64,000 nt of DNA from Rebecca billardiae RCC1528. Taxonomy: Eukaryota > Haptophyta. Made by a program: the position numbers and the translations under genes. Where the stretch lies: assembly GCA_965240325.2 (NCBI GenBank), contig OZ251226.1:682001-746000 (forward strand). The letters are read 5' to 3'. The notes under the pieces are model-generated. The model had not been told where the DNA came from and did not search any database. It saw only the letters and a program-made list of their open reading frames with translations. Each line of letters opens with the position of its first letter. The stretch's first letter is position 1. Shown piece after piece: positions 20,286 through 30,055 of the stretch.

Positions 20286-21314
20286 ATGGCGCCGTCGGCT
20301 GCTCGCGACACTGTCGTCGTCTCCCACACCGTGGGCGGCGATGGGCGCCTGCACACGCGGGTGTTGGGCGCCCTGTCGGCCATCGTGATCTGGGGTGGCG
20401 GCCTATTCCTCGGCCCCGCCGTGCCGCTTCTCATCGTCGGGTGCGCGCTCACGGGCCACCTCGTCACGGCGGCTGTGCTGACCGCTGTGGTGGTCGTGCC
20501 GCTGCTGGTGAAGGTACCCGAGTCGCCGCGCTTCGCCCAGTTCATGATGGCCAGCGCAGGGTGGCTCAAAGGCGGCGCCACCGTCCACTTCACCGCTGAG
20601 GTGCTCGACGCGGGCCCGATCAACGATGGCACGATGGTGTGCTACCACCCGCACGGCCTGCTGCCGTTCGCCTTCCCGCTCAATGGCGCGGTGCGCGCCA
20701 AGACGCGCAAGCCGGAGTACCAGTCGGCGGCGGTGCGCCTCGGGCCGAGGGTGACCGGCGTGCAGGCGCCCGTCCTCTTCCGCATCCCCATCCTCAACCT
20801 CGTGCTCGCGCTGCTCGGCTGCTGCACGCCGGCGACGCGCGACGAGCTCAAGCGGCTGATGCGCGAGCGGCTCACCTTCGGCATCCTGCCGGGCGGGAGC
20901 GAGGAGGTCGCGGTGCACGAGACGGGGGCGGAGGTGGTGTACATCCGCTCCCGCGCGGGCTTCATCAAGTACGCGCTGCAGCACGGCTACCGCATCGTGG
21001 TCGCGTACTCGTTTGGAGAGGCGGAGCTGTACTCGTCGGTGTCGGCGCTGCGCGGCTTCAACCTGTGGCTCGTCAAGCGCTTCGGCTTCGTGCTCCCCGT
21101 CTTCGCGGGCTGGCGCTGGCTCCCGCTGCTGCCGCGGCCGGACGTGCCGCTGAACACCGTGCTCGGCGCGTCGATCCAGCTCCCGCGCATCGAGCACCCG
21201 ACGAGCGACGACGTGAATGAGTGGCACGCCGAGTACGTGCGCGCGCTGCAGCGCGTGTACGAGCAGCACCAGGCGCGGTTCGGCCACGCGGATCGGCCGC
21301 TTGTCGTGCGCTGA
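20286..21314 (+). CDS. Diacylglycerol acyltransferase type 2 (DGAT2/MOGAT family)
   Basis: 342-residue single-exon membrane enzyme of the ER and lipid droplets, making triacylglycerol from diacylglycerol and acyl-CoA (family knowledge). After a short polar N-terminus, two hydrophobic segments (about residues 28-50 and 55-75) form the usual re-entrant membrane hairpin. The catalytic YHPHG motif is at 120-124. Further family blocks are FRIPILN, the glycine motif ILPGGSEE, RSRAGFIKYAL, VVAYSFGEAEL, and a C-terminal VNEWHAEYVRAL helix. Length matches the usual 330-390 residues. The ATG at 20286 is the first one giving the proper N-terminus. It could be a monoacylglycerol or wax-type acyltransferase, since specificity is not readable. 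Confidence 0.92.
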   Translation: MAPSAARDTVVVSHTVGGDGRLHTRVLGALSAIVIWGGGLFLGPAVPLLIVGCALTGHLVTAAVLTAVVVVPLLVKVPESPRFAQFMMASAGWLKGGATVHFTAEVLDAGPINDGTMVCYHPHGLLPFAFPLNGAVRAKTRKPEYQSAAVRLGPRVTGVQAPVLFRIPILNLVLALLGCCTPATRDELKRLMRERLTFGILPGGSEEVAVHETGAEVVYIRSRAGFIKYALQHGYRIVVAYSFGEAELYSSVSALRGFNLWLVKRFGFVLPVFAGWRWLPLLPRPDVPLNTVLGASIQLPRIEHPTSDDVNEWHAEYVRALQRVYEQHQARFGHADRPLVVR

Positions 21315-21879
21315 GCGCCGAGGCATGCGAGGGGCGGCGTCGACGCCGCCAGCGCGCGGGGAGCCGCGCCCGCATCACCGGAGCCCTGAGGACCTCGCGC
21401 GGCTATGAGCGCGTGCTTCCGGTCATTGTCGCCCTCACATGCCTGCTGGCGGCGGCAATGCGGTTTGTATGATTGATTGTCTTCCGAGCTCTGACCAACC
21501 GAGGACCGCGCGGCCGACCTCGCCCGCGACGGGCACGGCATGGCGACGACCGGCCGCTGGCGGCCTCGGCTGTGACTCGTGAGTCGTTGGACTCATGCAC
21601 GCGCAGCCCCACCGCCAACCCGGAAGGTCGAACAGCCGTCGTTACTTGTTGCATTCCAAAGGCCGCACGGTGTGCCGTGCCGGCGTGGCCCGTGGCCGTG
21701 GCCGTGGGACTGCCTGGTGCCCACTGGGTGCGGCGTCCCCCGTCCGCGCACCCTGCGGCGCTGTACCGTATAGACTCTAGTAAATCGCAGCATAGCGTAG
21801 CAGACCCGGTATCCGCGTAGAGAGAGTATATATATAGAGCATCATCAGTCATACTCGCGGTCCCAGCGCTGGCCGCGAT

Positions 21880-21985
21880 CGGAAATTTTCGGACGGATGA
21901 CGATATAGATAGGACCGCGTTCCGCGGTCCTTTTCCGTAGAACGAACGTAGTTCGGGGCCCGCGGTGGCGGTGCACCCTCCGTCG
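21880..21985 (+). repeat. Dispersed repeat family B with triloop hairpin, copy 2
   Basis: Contains GGACCGCG-TTC-CGCGGTCC, a perfect 8-bp stem with 3-nt loop, followed by TTTTCCG and GGGGCCCGCGGTGGCGGTGCA. The minus strand at 15915-16010 has the same order of elements. The hairpin loops (GAA and TTC) are complementary, as expected for opposite orientations. Confidence 0.65.
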
Positions 21986-22127
21986 CAGTCGTCTATTGAC
22001 AGACCAGTTGCATGCCCGTACAACTAGACTCCAGCGGCGCGCCGCTGCGCCCCGGTGCCGGCGCCGGGCGCGGGCCCATCGCAGCCGCCGGCGCCGGCGC
22101 CCGGATTGTGTACAGGCGGATGCGACG

Positions 22128-22440
22128 AGGCGTGATCGACGCATGAGCGCGACTCCACGTGCACGCCAGGCCACGTGGAGCTGACAGCCAGGGAACACGG
22201 TGCGGGGCCGCGGATTCGTTCGGGCCGCTGCTGCTCACCGCGCTGTCTGTCGTCACCGCGCGCCGCCGGGCAGCGCCAGGAGTAGATGATTTGCACTGGT
22301 CCGAGTAATAGGGTTCGACCAGCGCCTGCGCGACGGCCGACAGGCGGGCGCGAGGCGTGATCGACGCATGAGCGCAACTCTATCTACGTGCACGCCAGGC
22401 CACGCGGAGCAGACAGCCAGAGGGAGCACTGTGTGTGCCG
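22128..22440 (+). repeat. Direct duplication, ~80 bp unit, copies about 222 bp apart
   Basis: Both copies run GAGGCGTGATCGACGCATGA, GCGCGACTC/GCGCAACTC, ACGTGCACGCCAGGCCACG and GACAGCCAG, at about 22129-22205 and 22353-22440. The second has a small insertion. Confidence 0.75.
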
Positions 22441-22484
22441 AGGTGCGACGGGGCACCGGTGATTGTTATTCACTCCGCACGCCG

Positions 22485-22665
22485 CGGTTGCACTGCACGG
22501 GGTCACGGGGTGACACACCTCGGTCAGGCTCGGCACGCGTCGCAGAGGCACGGCCAGCTCTGGGGACGTCGCGCACCACCGTCGTCCGCGCCGCAGCTCG
22601 TCCTCCTAGGTCCGCCCGTCCAGCGCTGCAGACAGACTTGCCGGCGCGGGCCGAGAGTGCCGGCA
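22485..22665 (-). repeat. Dispersed repeat family C, copy 1
   Basis: About 175 bp nearly identical, in inverted orientation, to 63810-63990 at the right end of the window. Shared words include TGCACTGCACGGGGTCACGG, GAGGCACGGCCAGCTC, TCGTCCTCCTAGGTCCGCC and CAGCGCTGCAGACAGACT. Confidence 0.8.
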
Positions 22666-23344
22666 CGGAACAGATCGATGGATTCGGGTTGGCGCGCCTG
22701 CTCTGAAGAAGAGTTCTGGGAGACCCTGGCGGAGAGGCATGACAAGGGGGGCGTGTGGTGAAGTCGGAGACTCAGAGATCGATCAGTCCGGCATCAGTCA
22801 GGCGCCGCTGCCCCCGAGCTTGCGAGAGCCCGAACAAAGGGCGGCGGCTGCTGGCGCCGGCTCGGACGCGCGGCCCCGGCCGCGCAGGCATCGATCGACA
22901 GGGCGGCAGGGGCGCGCGGAGTGACTAGTGAGCGGGGCACGAACACGATGTCGACGGCCGTCGGGACCCGCCGCAGACGCGCGCTCCAGGCGCCACTGGC
23001 CGCGCGCACCTGCCCATCGCCCGCCCTTGCCCTTGGAGGCGAGAGTCAGCGCGGCGCCCTCGCCACCTCCGCCAACGGGCTCAATCAAACCTGCTGCCTT
23101 GCGACGACGGCATCAAGTTTTGAGGCTCGCCAGCTGGTGCGTCGATCAGTGACTATGAAATGGGCTGGCGACGAATAGCTGCGGGTATTTTTCAATGTCT
23201 CGCAGTATTGGAGTTGGTGAGAGTCGTTCTTGCGGCGGCGAGGCCCATATTTATTTACTATGGTCACACATGAACGACTGAGTCCACCCGTAATTACTCA
23301 CCCTGGCACACTTGGGCGTGGGTTTCGTTGATTCATCTGTTCAC

Positions 23345-23545
23345 TATTCAAGACGGCGGACGCGCCCTTTTTCGACGAGGATGCACCTGTAAGGGAGTCT
23401 CAAAATTCGAAACTCGGTCTCCTCCAGCCCTGAAAATCGTCCCCCGTCCCTTTTTTCTTTGATCAAAGATCTTTTTGAAACGTGGTTCGGGCCCGCTGGT
23501 GCGGGCTCCACGCTGCGCGCTCCGCCCTGCACCGCGGGCCATTAT
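23345..23545 (-). repeat. Dispersed repeat family A, copy 2
   Basis: Same order of words as the 14.7 kb copy, on the minus strand: GGCCCGCGGTGCAGGGCGGA, AAAAAGATCTTTGATCAA, GACCGAGTTTCGAATTTTGAGA. The CA/TA microsatellite lies about 200 bp upstream in the repeat's own orientation. Confidence 0.75.
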
Positions 23546-23737
23546 AGCTAGGCCGCGGACCGACCGCCCGTCCGCCGGACGGTCCGGCGGTCATCCGCTC
23601 CGAGGATGTCAGGAGACAGGATGACGTCTTGACGACGAACTAATAAGTGACTATAACTACGCCGCGAGTAACGAGTGGCGACAGTCGTCGTCGTCGTGAT
23701 TACTAGTAGACTCAGATTATACGGAGTCGTACGCTCG

Positions 23738-23738
<1 letters not shown>

Positions 23739-23825
<87 letters not shown>
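23739..23825. repeat. (CA)n(TA)n microsatellite
   Basis: About 32 CA units (23739-23802) pass directly into about 11 TA units (23803-23825). Confidence 0.95.
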
Positions 23826-24502
23826 GTGGGGTTATTGGTACAATAACTGATTGTCTAAGAGGACGACAAGAACGCCGGGCGCCAGCGCCGCTCATCAGCC
23901 ACATCGCCCTCTACCAGACCATCGCCTCAAAGGGCGCTGCTCCCGGACAAACAGTCTGTCCGGGTTGTTCTGCCGCCCAGGAGATCGGTCATTCCGGCGC
24001 CGGCCTCTGCCGCCTGCTTCGCCAGGCGCGGCGTGCGAGATGGCTCCAGCCAAGCTCGTCCTGCGTCGCCGGCGGCGGCGGCTCGCACGCGGGTGGCGCG
24101 TCGCGTGCACCGACCAACATCGCGCACCGCGTCTCGTCGACGGCGAGCGGCATGCCCACCGCATCTGCTGCCGCTCGCCAAGGCATGAGGACACGTAAAT
24201 CCCACTGAGTAGGAACACACGCAGCCGCCTCGGCATCGACATGCCAGGCGGCGTGCCCACCTTCGGCCAGCAGTTGGCGTCGGCGTTCACGAGGACGGCT
24301 AGACATATATATATATCACAATCGACGAAAGTGATGCTCGCGCTGATGCAGTAGTAGTCACGCTTATCAGGCTCAAACAGTCTGCTTAGACAACGGTACA
24401 CTATACAAATGTGTATACTCACATCTGATCACAGATGCTCCACCCGGGACCGATCCTACGAGCCGCGACGAGTCCCACTTCGCTGCCGAGTGAAGCTACT
24501 GA

Positions 24503-26200
24503 CTACTCAGCCTTGGGCCGTGGACTTGCAGCGCTTGCGGGCGCGTTGCGATTGGCATGCGCGTTGCACAGCACCCCGGCGAGGAATGGCAGCGCGAAGG
24601 CGACAAGTGCTGCCAACGTGAGCGCCTCCGGAGGGCTGCCGAGCGCGATGGCGAGCGGCAGCGGCAGGTAGGCGCTGCTCCGGGCGCCGGACAGCGCGAC
24701 GATCGCACCGGCCGCCGCCGAGGCGACGTACACGGCGAGGTCGAGCGCACGGTCGCGCTCGAGGAATGGGAAGCACGCCTCGATGTAGTCGCCGTACAGG
24801 AGGTTGATGCGCACACCGCGGCGGGCGAGGGCGCGCTCGGCGTCCGCCGTCGCGCCGTGGACCCGCGGCGCGGCCAGCTGCGCCGCGCACGCGCCGGCGC
24901 TCGTCACGCACAGGGTGAGGAGGTCAAGCGCGCCGCACAGCGCGAAGCTGCCGACCTCCATCTCCGCGATCACGAGCGGCAGAAAGAGCGTGTGGTACGC
25001 GCCGCGGCGCGAGCCCCAGTTGAACACGACGCCGACCAGCGCGCCGCACGCCGTCACGTTCACCAGCGCGACCGTGGACGGGTCGACGCCAACGCCGCCC
25101 AGATAGGCGTCGAGCACGGCGCGCAGGGCGGCCGTGGCGGCGCGGCCGAGCGGGGCGAGGGCGTACGCGCACGCGCCGCACGCGAGCGCGACGCCGCCGC
25201 TCACGCTGATCGTCGCCGCCGTCGCCGGGATCGCCATGCGCGCGCACAGCGCCAGCGCGCGCGGCGCCAGCTCGCCGAACAGCGACGCGAGGACAAACGC
25301 ACACAGCAGGGACTCGCCGCTGAGCGCGCCGATCAGGGCGCCGCCCATCATGCCGATCTCGCCGAGCCCGGAGCGCTGGTGCGCGGCGATCGCTCCGATG
25401 CCGGGCACGAGCGCGCGCGCGCCCAGCGCCTCGCGAAGCCCGCCGATCGAGACGGGCGCGATCGGCGCGAGCAGGTCGAGCGCGGTGCGCGTGCACGCGA
25501 CACACAGCGCAACAGGCAGGCACCCATCGATCACGGAGTGCCACTGCAGGCCGCTCGAGCGAGCCTTGGGCGTGTACGGCACCTGCCACGCGCCGGCGAG
25601 CGCGGCGGCGATGCCGATGGCCTTGGAGTGCGCCGTGGTCGCAACAGACCCGCCCGCATTGCCCACCAGCTGGCAGCCGAGCTCCGACGCCGCGACAGCG
25701 AGGCCAGATCCGCCCGTGCCCGCCACCGGGAGGCCGAGCCGACCGGCTGCGGCGAGGGCGCGCCGGTTGACGCCGCCTTCGCGCGCGTCTGCTGAGACGG
25801 ACACGATGCCGTCAAAGTCGACGATCTTGCCGGCAAGCGCCACATCGACGTCGCGCGCCCGCGCGTTCACCTCGCTGAGCGTGCCCTCGAAGACGCAGCG
25901 CAGGTTGTCCGAACGCGCCCCCGTCAACTCGCCCGCGAGCCAAAGCGCCGCGCGCACGTCCCCTGACGCAGTGTCGAGGGCCTCGTTGCACACGACGACC
26001 TGTGCAGCGGCGATGCGCACGCCACGATCCCCACCGATCGCCGCGAGCTGAGCTGTCAGCACCCTCTCCAGGGCCGTCGGGTCGGTGTGTCCCAGTGTGG
26101 CCGCGCCTCCGCCCGACGAGCCAATCAGCAGCACCGCCCGATCGGCACGCCCGCTGCGGCGTGGGGATCGGCGAGCAGGCGAGTCTTGGGAGATGCTCAT
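24503..26200 (-). CDS. Polytopic membrane protein with glycine-rich N-terminal domain, unknown function
   Basis: 565 residues from the ATG at 26200 (MSISQDSPARR). Residues ~20-215 look like a soluble alpha/beta domain with a glycine loop LIGSSGGGAATLGHTDP near the start, then AQVVVCNEALD, VDVALAGKIVDFDGIVSVSADA and AGTGGSGLAVAASELG. Residues ~235-560 are hydrophobic, with 8-10 likely membrane spans. They include a PLVIAEMEVGSFALCGALDLL segment that recalls the EIIC channel of sugar phosphotransferase systems. I do not recognise the family with certainty; a transporter or membrane carrier with a cytosolic nucleotide- or sugar-binding domain is one inference. No intron is needed. Confidence 0.75.
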   Translation of the reverse strand: MSISQDSPARRSPRRSGRADRAVLLIGSSGGGAATLGHTDPTALERVLTAQLAAIGGDRGVRIAAAQVVVCNEALDTASGDVRAALWLAGELTGARSDNLRCVFEGTLSEVNARARDVDVALAGKIVDFDGIVSVSADAREGGVNRRALAAAGRLGLPVAGTGGSGLAVAASELGCQLVGNAGGSVATTAHSKAIGIAAALAGAWQVPYTPKARSSGLQWHSVIDGCLPVALCVACTRTALDLLAPIAPVSIGGLREALGARALVPGIGAIAAHQRSGLGEIGMMGGALIGALSGESLLCAFVLASLFGELAPRALALCARMAIPATAATISVSGGVALACGACAYALAPLGRAATAALRAVLDAYLGGVGVDPSTVALVNVTACGALVGVVFNWGSRRGAYHTLFLPLVIAEMEVGSFALCGALDLLTLCVTSAGACAAQLAAPRVHGATADAERALARRGVRINLLYGDYIEACFPFLERDRALDLAVYVASAAAGAIVALSGARSSAYLPLPLAIALGSPPEALTLAALVAFALPFLAGVLCNAHANRNAPASAASPRPKAE

Positions 26201-26891
26201 CGTCCTGCACACCTGCTAGGAGTAGTTGTTCGGCAGTCGGTCGCGCGCACGGCCTAGCGCACAGCCGAGCCGAAGGCGGGGCGGTCCTGACGTGGCGTCG
26301 AGTTTCGGCAAACTGAATTGATTTGGACCGGACGGAGCGGTATAGTTGTTCAGTACGCGCCCGGACTTGGCGCAGTGCCAGTACTAGTAAGTGCCACTGA
26401 GTCAGCTCATGATCAGAGTCAGACATCACACTCTGTCTGTGACTCCGACGATGAACTCAGGTCCGAGGACGTGCGGAGGACGTGAGGTCGACGACGCACC
26501 GCCTCGGATCCAGCTTGACATTGGAACCTGTTGGGATTACCGCGAGCTCCGAGCGTTTCCGACGAGCCTTGCTAATAAAGGCAAAGCTCACCGGCACACT
26601 CAACGCCCTCTTCGATGCGCACCCCTGGCCGCGTCAGCTCAACAGAACCCTGTCTGTGTAGGCCACGGCGACTAGCCAGCAGGCCCGCGGCCGTGCCCCC
26701 ACACCACAGCAGCGAGCATGTCCCGCCGCCTGCAGTTGGCGCCGGCCGCCTGGAAGCGCCGCCAGCTGGTGCGAACACTCGTAGTAAGTAACACCCGGAC
26801 GGCCACGAGGCGCGGCAACTGCGGCCTTCCGCCTTCGCAGCGTCGCACGCGCGTCCGGACCGGGCGCTTCGGCGGGTGCGCCGGGGAGCGC
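26201..26891. other. Intergenic, no gene recognised
   Basis: Holds the 5' region of the membrane protein and the 3' region of RPF1. 26300-26480 is less GC-rich with CAGTCA/TGAGTC words. Small ORFs here have no domain. Confidence 0.5.
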
Positions 26892-27788
26892 TCACAGGAA
26901 GAAGCGCCTGCGGCTCGTGTCCATGTCGGGCTTGTGCAGCCACTCATAGAGCCCGTGCTGCGTGTCAAAGGTGCCCACCTGCAGCGAGCGCAGCCGCAGC
27001 GTGAAGCGCGGGCCGAGCTCCTGGAGGTACGCGCGGCTGCCCGACTCGTTGAAGACGTACCGGTGGTGCCGGATGAACACAAAGTCGCGCTGGTTGTGCA
27101 CCGTCACCACGCGCCGGCCGAGGAACTGCGGGTCGTGCGGGAAGAGCGAGCCGAAGAGCCGGCCCACGCGGTGGCCGAGCCGCGTGCCAAAGTTGTTCAG
27201 CACGAGCTCGGGCCGGTGGGCGGTTGGGCGACCGTGGTTCCGGATCTGCTTGCGCAGGCGCACCGACGTCATCCGGAAGTGCGCGGTCGGCCCTTCGGGC
27301 AGCTTCACCATCCACAGGCCGGTGGGCTTCTTGGCCTTGGCGGTGACGACCATCATCATCGTGTACCCACGCTCGCCCGCGCCCTTCACGATCGGCTTGA
27401 TCTCGGACGTGCCGCGCTTGCGGTACTCCGAGTTGGGGAAGAGGTCGAGCAGCTCGTTCACGATCGCCATGATCTCAGGCGACGTGTAGTGGCCCGTGGT
27501 GATCAGCGTCTTGCACGCCGCGCCCGCAAAGTGCTCGGCAAACTCATCCATCGCGTCCTCGCCCTGCACCTCGTCGTCGTCTGGGCGGACGACCGTCTCG
27601 TCGTACTCGCGGAGCGTGTCGAGGGATTTGGGCACCTGCTTCGGGGGCGCCTCGGCGCCCAGAGCCTCGGCCTCCTTGCGTCGCGCCTCCTGCCGCGCGC
27701 GCTTCTCCTTACGCTTCACGGCCTTCTCCTTGTGTGCGAGCTCGGAGCGCTTCACGCGGTTGAGCACGTCAGGCTTGACCTTCCCCAT
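26892..27788 (-). CDS. RPF1: Ribosome production factor 1 (RPF1), Brix domain
   Basis: 298 residues, single exon. A nucleolar protein needed for 27S pre-rRNA processing and 60S subunit maturation (family knowledge). The N-terminus is a lysine/arginine-rich helix (KAVKRKEKRARQEARRKEAE). The family hallmark KSLDTLREYDETVVRPDDDE follows at about residues 54-73, then EDAMDEFAEHF. The Brix domain spans about 90-275: KTLITT, ELLDLFPNSEYRKRG, the LPEGPTAHFRMTS core motif, HRPELVLNNFGTRLG, FIRHHRYVF and ELGPRFTLRL. The C-terminus ends RRRFFL. Length and layout match RPF1 rather than the other Brix proteins (Imp4, Ssf1, Rpf2, Brx1). The ATG at 27788 begins the conserved MGKVKPDVLNRVKRSEL. Confidence 0.95.
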   Translation of the reverse strand: MGKVKPDVLNRVKRSELAHKEKAVKRKEKRARQEARRKEAEALGAEAPPKQVPKSLDTLREYDETVVRPDDDEVQGEDAMDEFAEHFAGAACKTLITTGHYTSPEIMAIVNELLDLFPNSEYRKRGTSEIKPIVKGAGERGYTMMMVVTAKAKKPTGLWMVKLPEGPTAHFRMTSVRLRKQIRNHGRPTAHRPELVLNNFGTRLGHRVGRLFGSLFPHDPQFLGRRVVTVHNQRDFVFIRHHRYVFNESGSRAYLQELGPRFTLRLRSLQVGTFDTQHGLYEWLHKPDMDTSRRRFFL

Positions 27789-28174
27789 GGGTGGCCGCTC
27801 GTTCGACGAGTCTGGACGGGGCGCGCAGCAGCGCTGCGGCTCGCTGACAAGGCCAACAGCCAGCCAGCTCCTGGTCCGCTACGCGGCCCGGCGACGACGA
27901 CGACGACGTCACCCGGTGGCGCTGGCTCCGCTTCACGGAACGCAGCGCAGTTGCTGGCTTCGAAATGGATTTCAGATTCCTCGGTGAAAGAAGGCTCCAT
28001 CAAAGCAACATTTGCAACTCCGACTGCCCCATTGTAACACATCGGAACCCTGCGACTGCTGACCAGTGCCACGAGTCACGACGCTGGCGACGTGGCCTAC
28101 ATCACGCTTTGAGTTGCCAAGTGACGTGTCCTACCACTGGACAGACCTGCCACTGCTGCTGGTCTTCGGCAGGG
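27789..28174. other. Intergenic, 386 bp
   Basis: Region upstream of RPF1, including a short ACG triplet run (about 27895-27908). Nothing else supported. Confidence 0.5.
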
Positions 28175-29017
28175 TCATGCCGGCGCCGGCGCCGCTGGGA
28201 CGAGAGCCAGCACTCGACAAGGAGCTTCTGGGGCGCCCGCGAGTTTGGCGGGTGCGATCACTGCTGTCGCACCGCGTACGGGAATGCGGGCGCCCCCCGC
28301 GGCGCTGCGGGCGCCAAGGTGCCGCTCGCCGTCGGCAGCACGCGCTTCCAACGGCTCGACACTCTCGAGGTTCAGATTCTCGACGATGTACTTGCCTGCG
28401 CCCAGCACCGCGTGGTGCACTGCAAAGCCCTCCTCTGCGGCGCCCGGGTCGGGGGAGAGCGTGTCAATGCCCACGCCGCACACGTGGCGCTCCGACAGCA
28501 GCCAGGTCGCCGCCGCGGAGGAGAGGCCCGGGAAATGCATCCGGGGCAGACCGTACGCTTGCGAGATGTCGGCTGCGTCCGTGATGTTGGCATAGCGCTC
28601 GGGCGACGCGTACCGTGCTCCCCAGCCTGTGCGGATGCAGACAAACGCGCGCGCGGGGATGGCACCGTGTCTGGCTTCGTCGTCGAGGAGCGCGCTCGTT
28701 GGGACGGCGTAGTCGGCGTTGTTGGCGCATGCTTCGCTCACATCGATGATCACGAGCGGGCAGACCAGACTCTCAGGGTCGAGCTGGTCCACAGTCGCAC
28801 CGCCAGGGACAAAATGGCTCGGGGCATCGATGTGTGTGCCATCGCCACCGTTCAGCTCAAAGGCCTGCTTCGAGCGCGCGCGCGGCGGGCGCGTGCTCGA
28901 GGGCTCGAGTAGAACCGTGCGCCGGAGCGGGCAAACCGTCGGCCAATGCGCCGAGTGCTCGGAGAGTGTCCAGGAGCAGTCCACCACTGTGTCCGCGCGG
29001 GAGGCCGCGGCCGCCAT
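28175..29017 (-). CDS. Cyclase/kynurenine formamidase-like metal hydrolase (PF04199 type)
   Basis: 280 residues from the ATG at 29017. The metal-site core GDGTHIDAPSHF lies at about residues 57-68, followed by LVIIDVSEA, FVCIRTGWGARY, the GVGIDTLSPDPG motif and EGFAVHHAVLGAGKYIVENL, all typical of the putative-cyclase/arylformamidase superfamily. Classical members have His-X-Gly-Thr-His-X-Asp; here the first His position is Gly, a variant also found in protist and isatin-hydrolase-type members. Substrate unknown. The ATG lies 93 bp from the opposing ATG of the IQ protein. The first 50 residues match the family less well, so a small intron there cannot be excluded. Confidence 0.8.
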   Translation of the reverse strand: MAAAASRADTVVDCSWTLSEHSAHWPTVCPLRRTVLLEPSSTRPPRARSKQAFELNGGDGTHIDAPSHFVPGGATVDQLDPESLVCPLVIIDVSEACANNADYAVPTSALLDDEARHGAIPARAFVCIRTGWGARYASPERYANITDAADISQAYGLPRMHFPGLSSAAATWLLSERHVCGVGIDTLSPDPGAAEEGFAVHHAVLGAGKYIVENLNLESVEPLEARAADGERHLGARSAAGGARIPVRGATAVIAPAKLAGAPEAPCRVLALVPAAPAPA

Positions 29018-29110
29018 CGTGAACGTTACTGATTCGAGGGAGGCGGCAGCGGGGCCGCGGGCCGCGGCGGAGACAGAAGCAGTCGACAAGCGTCGCGGGG
29101 CGGGGCTGCC
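29018..29110. promoter_or_regulatory. Very short divergent promoter, cyclase / IQ-motif protein
   Basis: Only 93 bp separate the opposing start codons. Both 5' UTRs and control elements must fit here or overlap coding DNA. Annotated from layout only. Confidence 0.4.
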
Positions 29111-30014
29111 ATGCTCGGGCCGCCGCCGCTGGCGCCGCGCGGCACGGGCTGGCCGGGTGGCGCGTACCCGGTTGGCGCGGGATCCCGACCGCACTCGCTG
29201 CCGTCCTCCTTCTCCTACAACGCGTCGAGGGGACACCTGCTGCCACCCGGGCGCATCAGGCCGTCATCGTCGTCCCGCACGGACCCAGAGCCGCGCTACC
29301 CGAGCCGCGTGGCGCGCGCTCATGGCTCGACGGCGCCCATGCTGAGGGAGGGGATCCTGCCGATCCCCATCCCAGCACTCTCCGGCTTGCGGTGGCCGGG
29401 AGGCGCGCAGTCCAAAGCTGGCGCGCGCAACCCGCGCCGCCCGATGACGGCTGGCAGCTCCTACATGTCCTCGTCTGCGGGCAGTCGGCTCGCGCCCTCG
29501 GGCGGGCGTCCGCCCCGACTGGCGGCGAAGGGCTTCTCCGCCCCGGTCTCGCGCGTGCAGTCGGCTGGCCGGCGCGGGGGCCCGCTCCTGAGCCCGCACG
29601 CTCGGCTCGCGCCCAGGCTGGGGCCGGTCGGCGGCGGCGGCGTGGCCGCGCCATCGATTGTGGGCTGGGAGCCGGACCTGCTGGGGATGCACCTGCTGCG
29701 CTGCGTGCGCGCGCGCGAGGACGCGGTGCGGCTGGTCGTGCGCTTCGCGCAGGGCGTCGTGCCCGAGCGCTCGCTCTCCATGCGCAACCTCCACCCGCTC
29801 CGGCAGAAGCTGCGCGCCGATCTCGCGCACCAGCTGGGCGTGCTTAGACTCACCACCCTGGACGTGGCCGAGGCGCTGATGGTCTGGGAGCAGCACGCGG
29901 GTGCGCGCGCGGCGGGCGCGGGCGCGCGTGCGCGGGGCGCGCGCTCGCCCCAGGGGCACGCCCGCGCCCCCTCGCCCGCGCGGCCTCTCACGCTGCGTGT
30001 GTGTGCGCACGCCG

Positions 30015-30055
<41 letters not shown>

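Larger units (their letters stand above)
21315..24502. other. Gene-poor, repeat-rich stretch
   Basis: 3.2 kb with no supported gene. It holds hairpin family B copy 2, a duplicated 80-bp segment (22128-22440), the family C repeat (22485-22665), family A copy 2 and a CA/TA microsatellite. Short GC-rich ORFs here have no domains. Confidence 0.6.
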
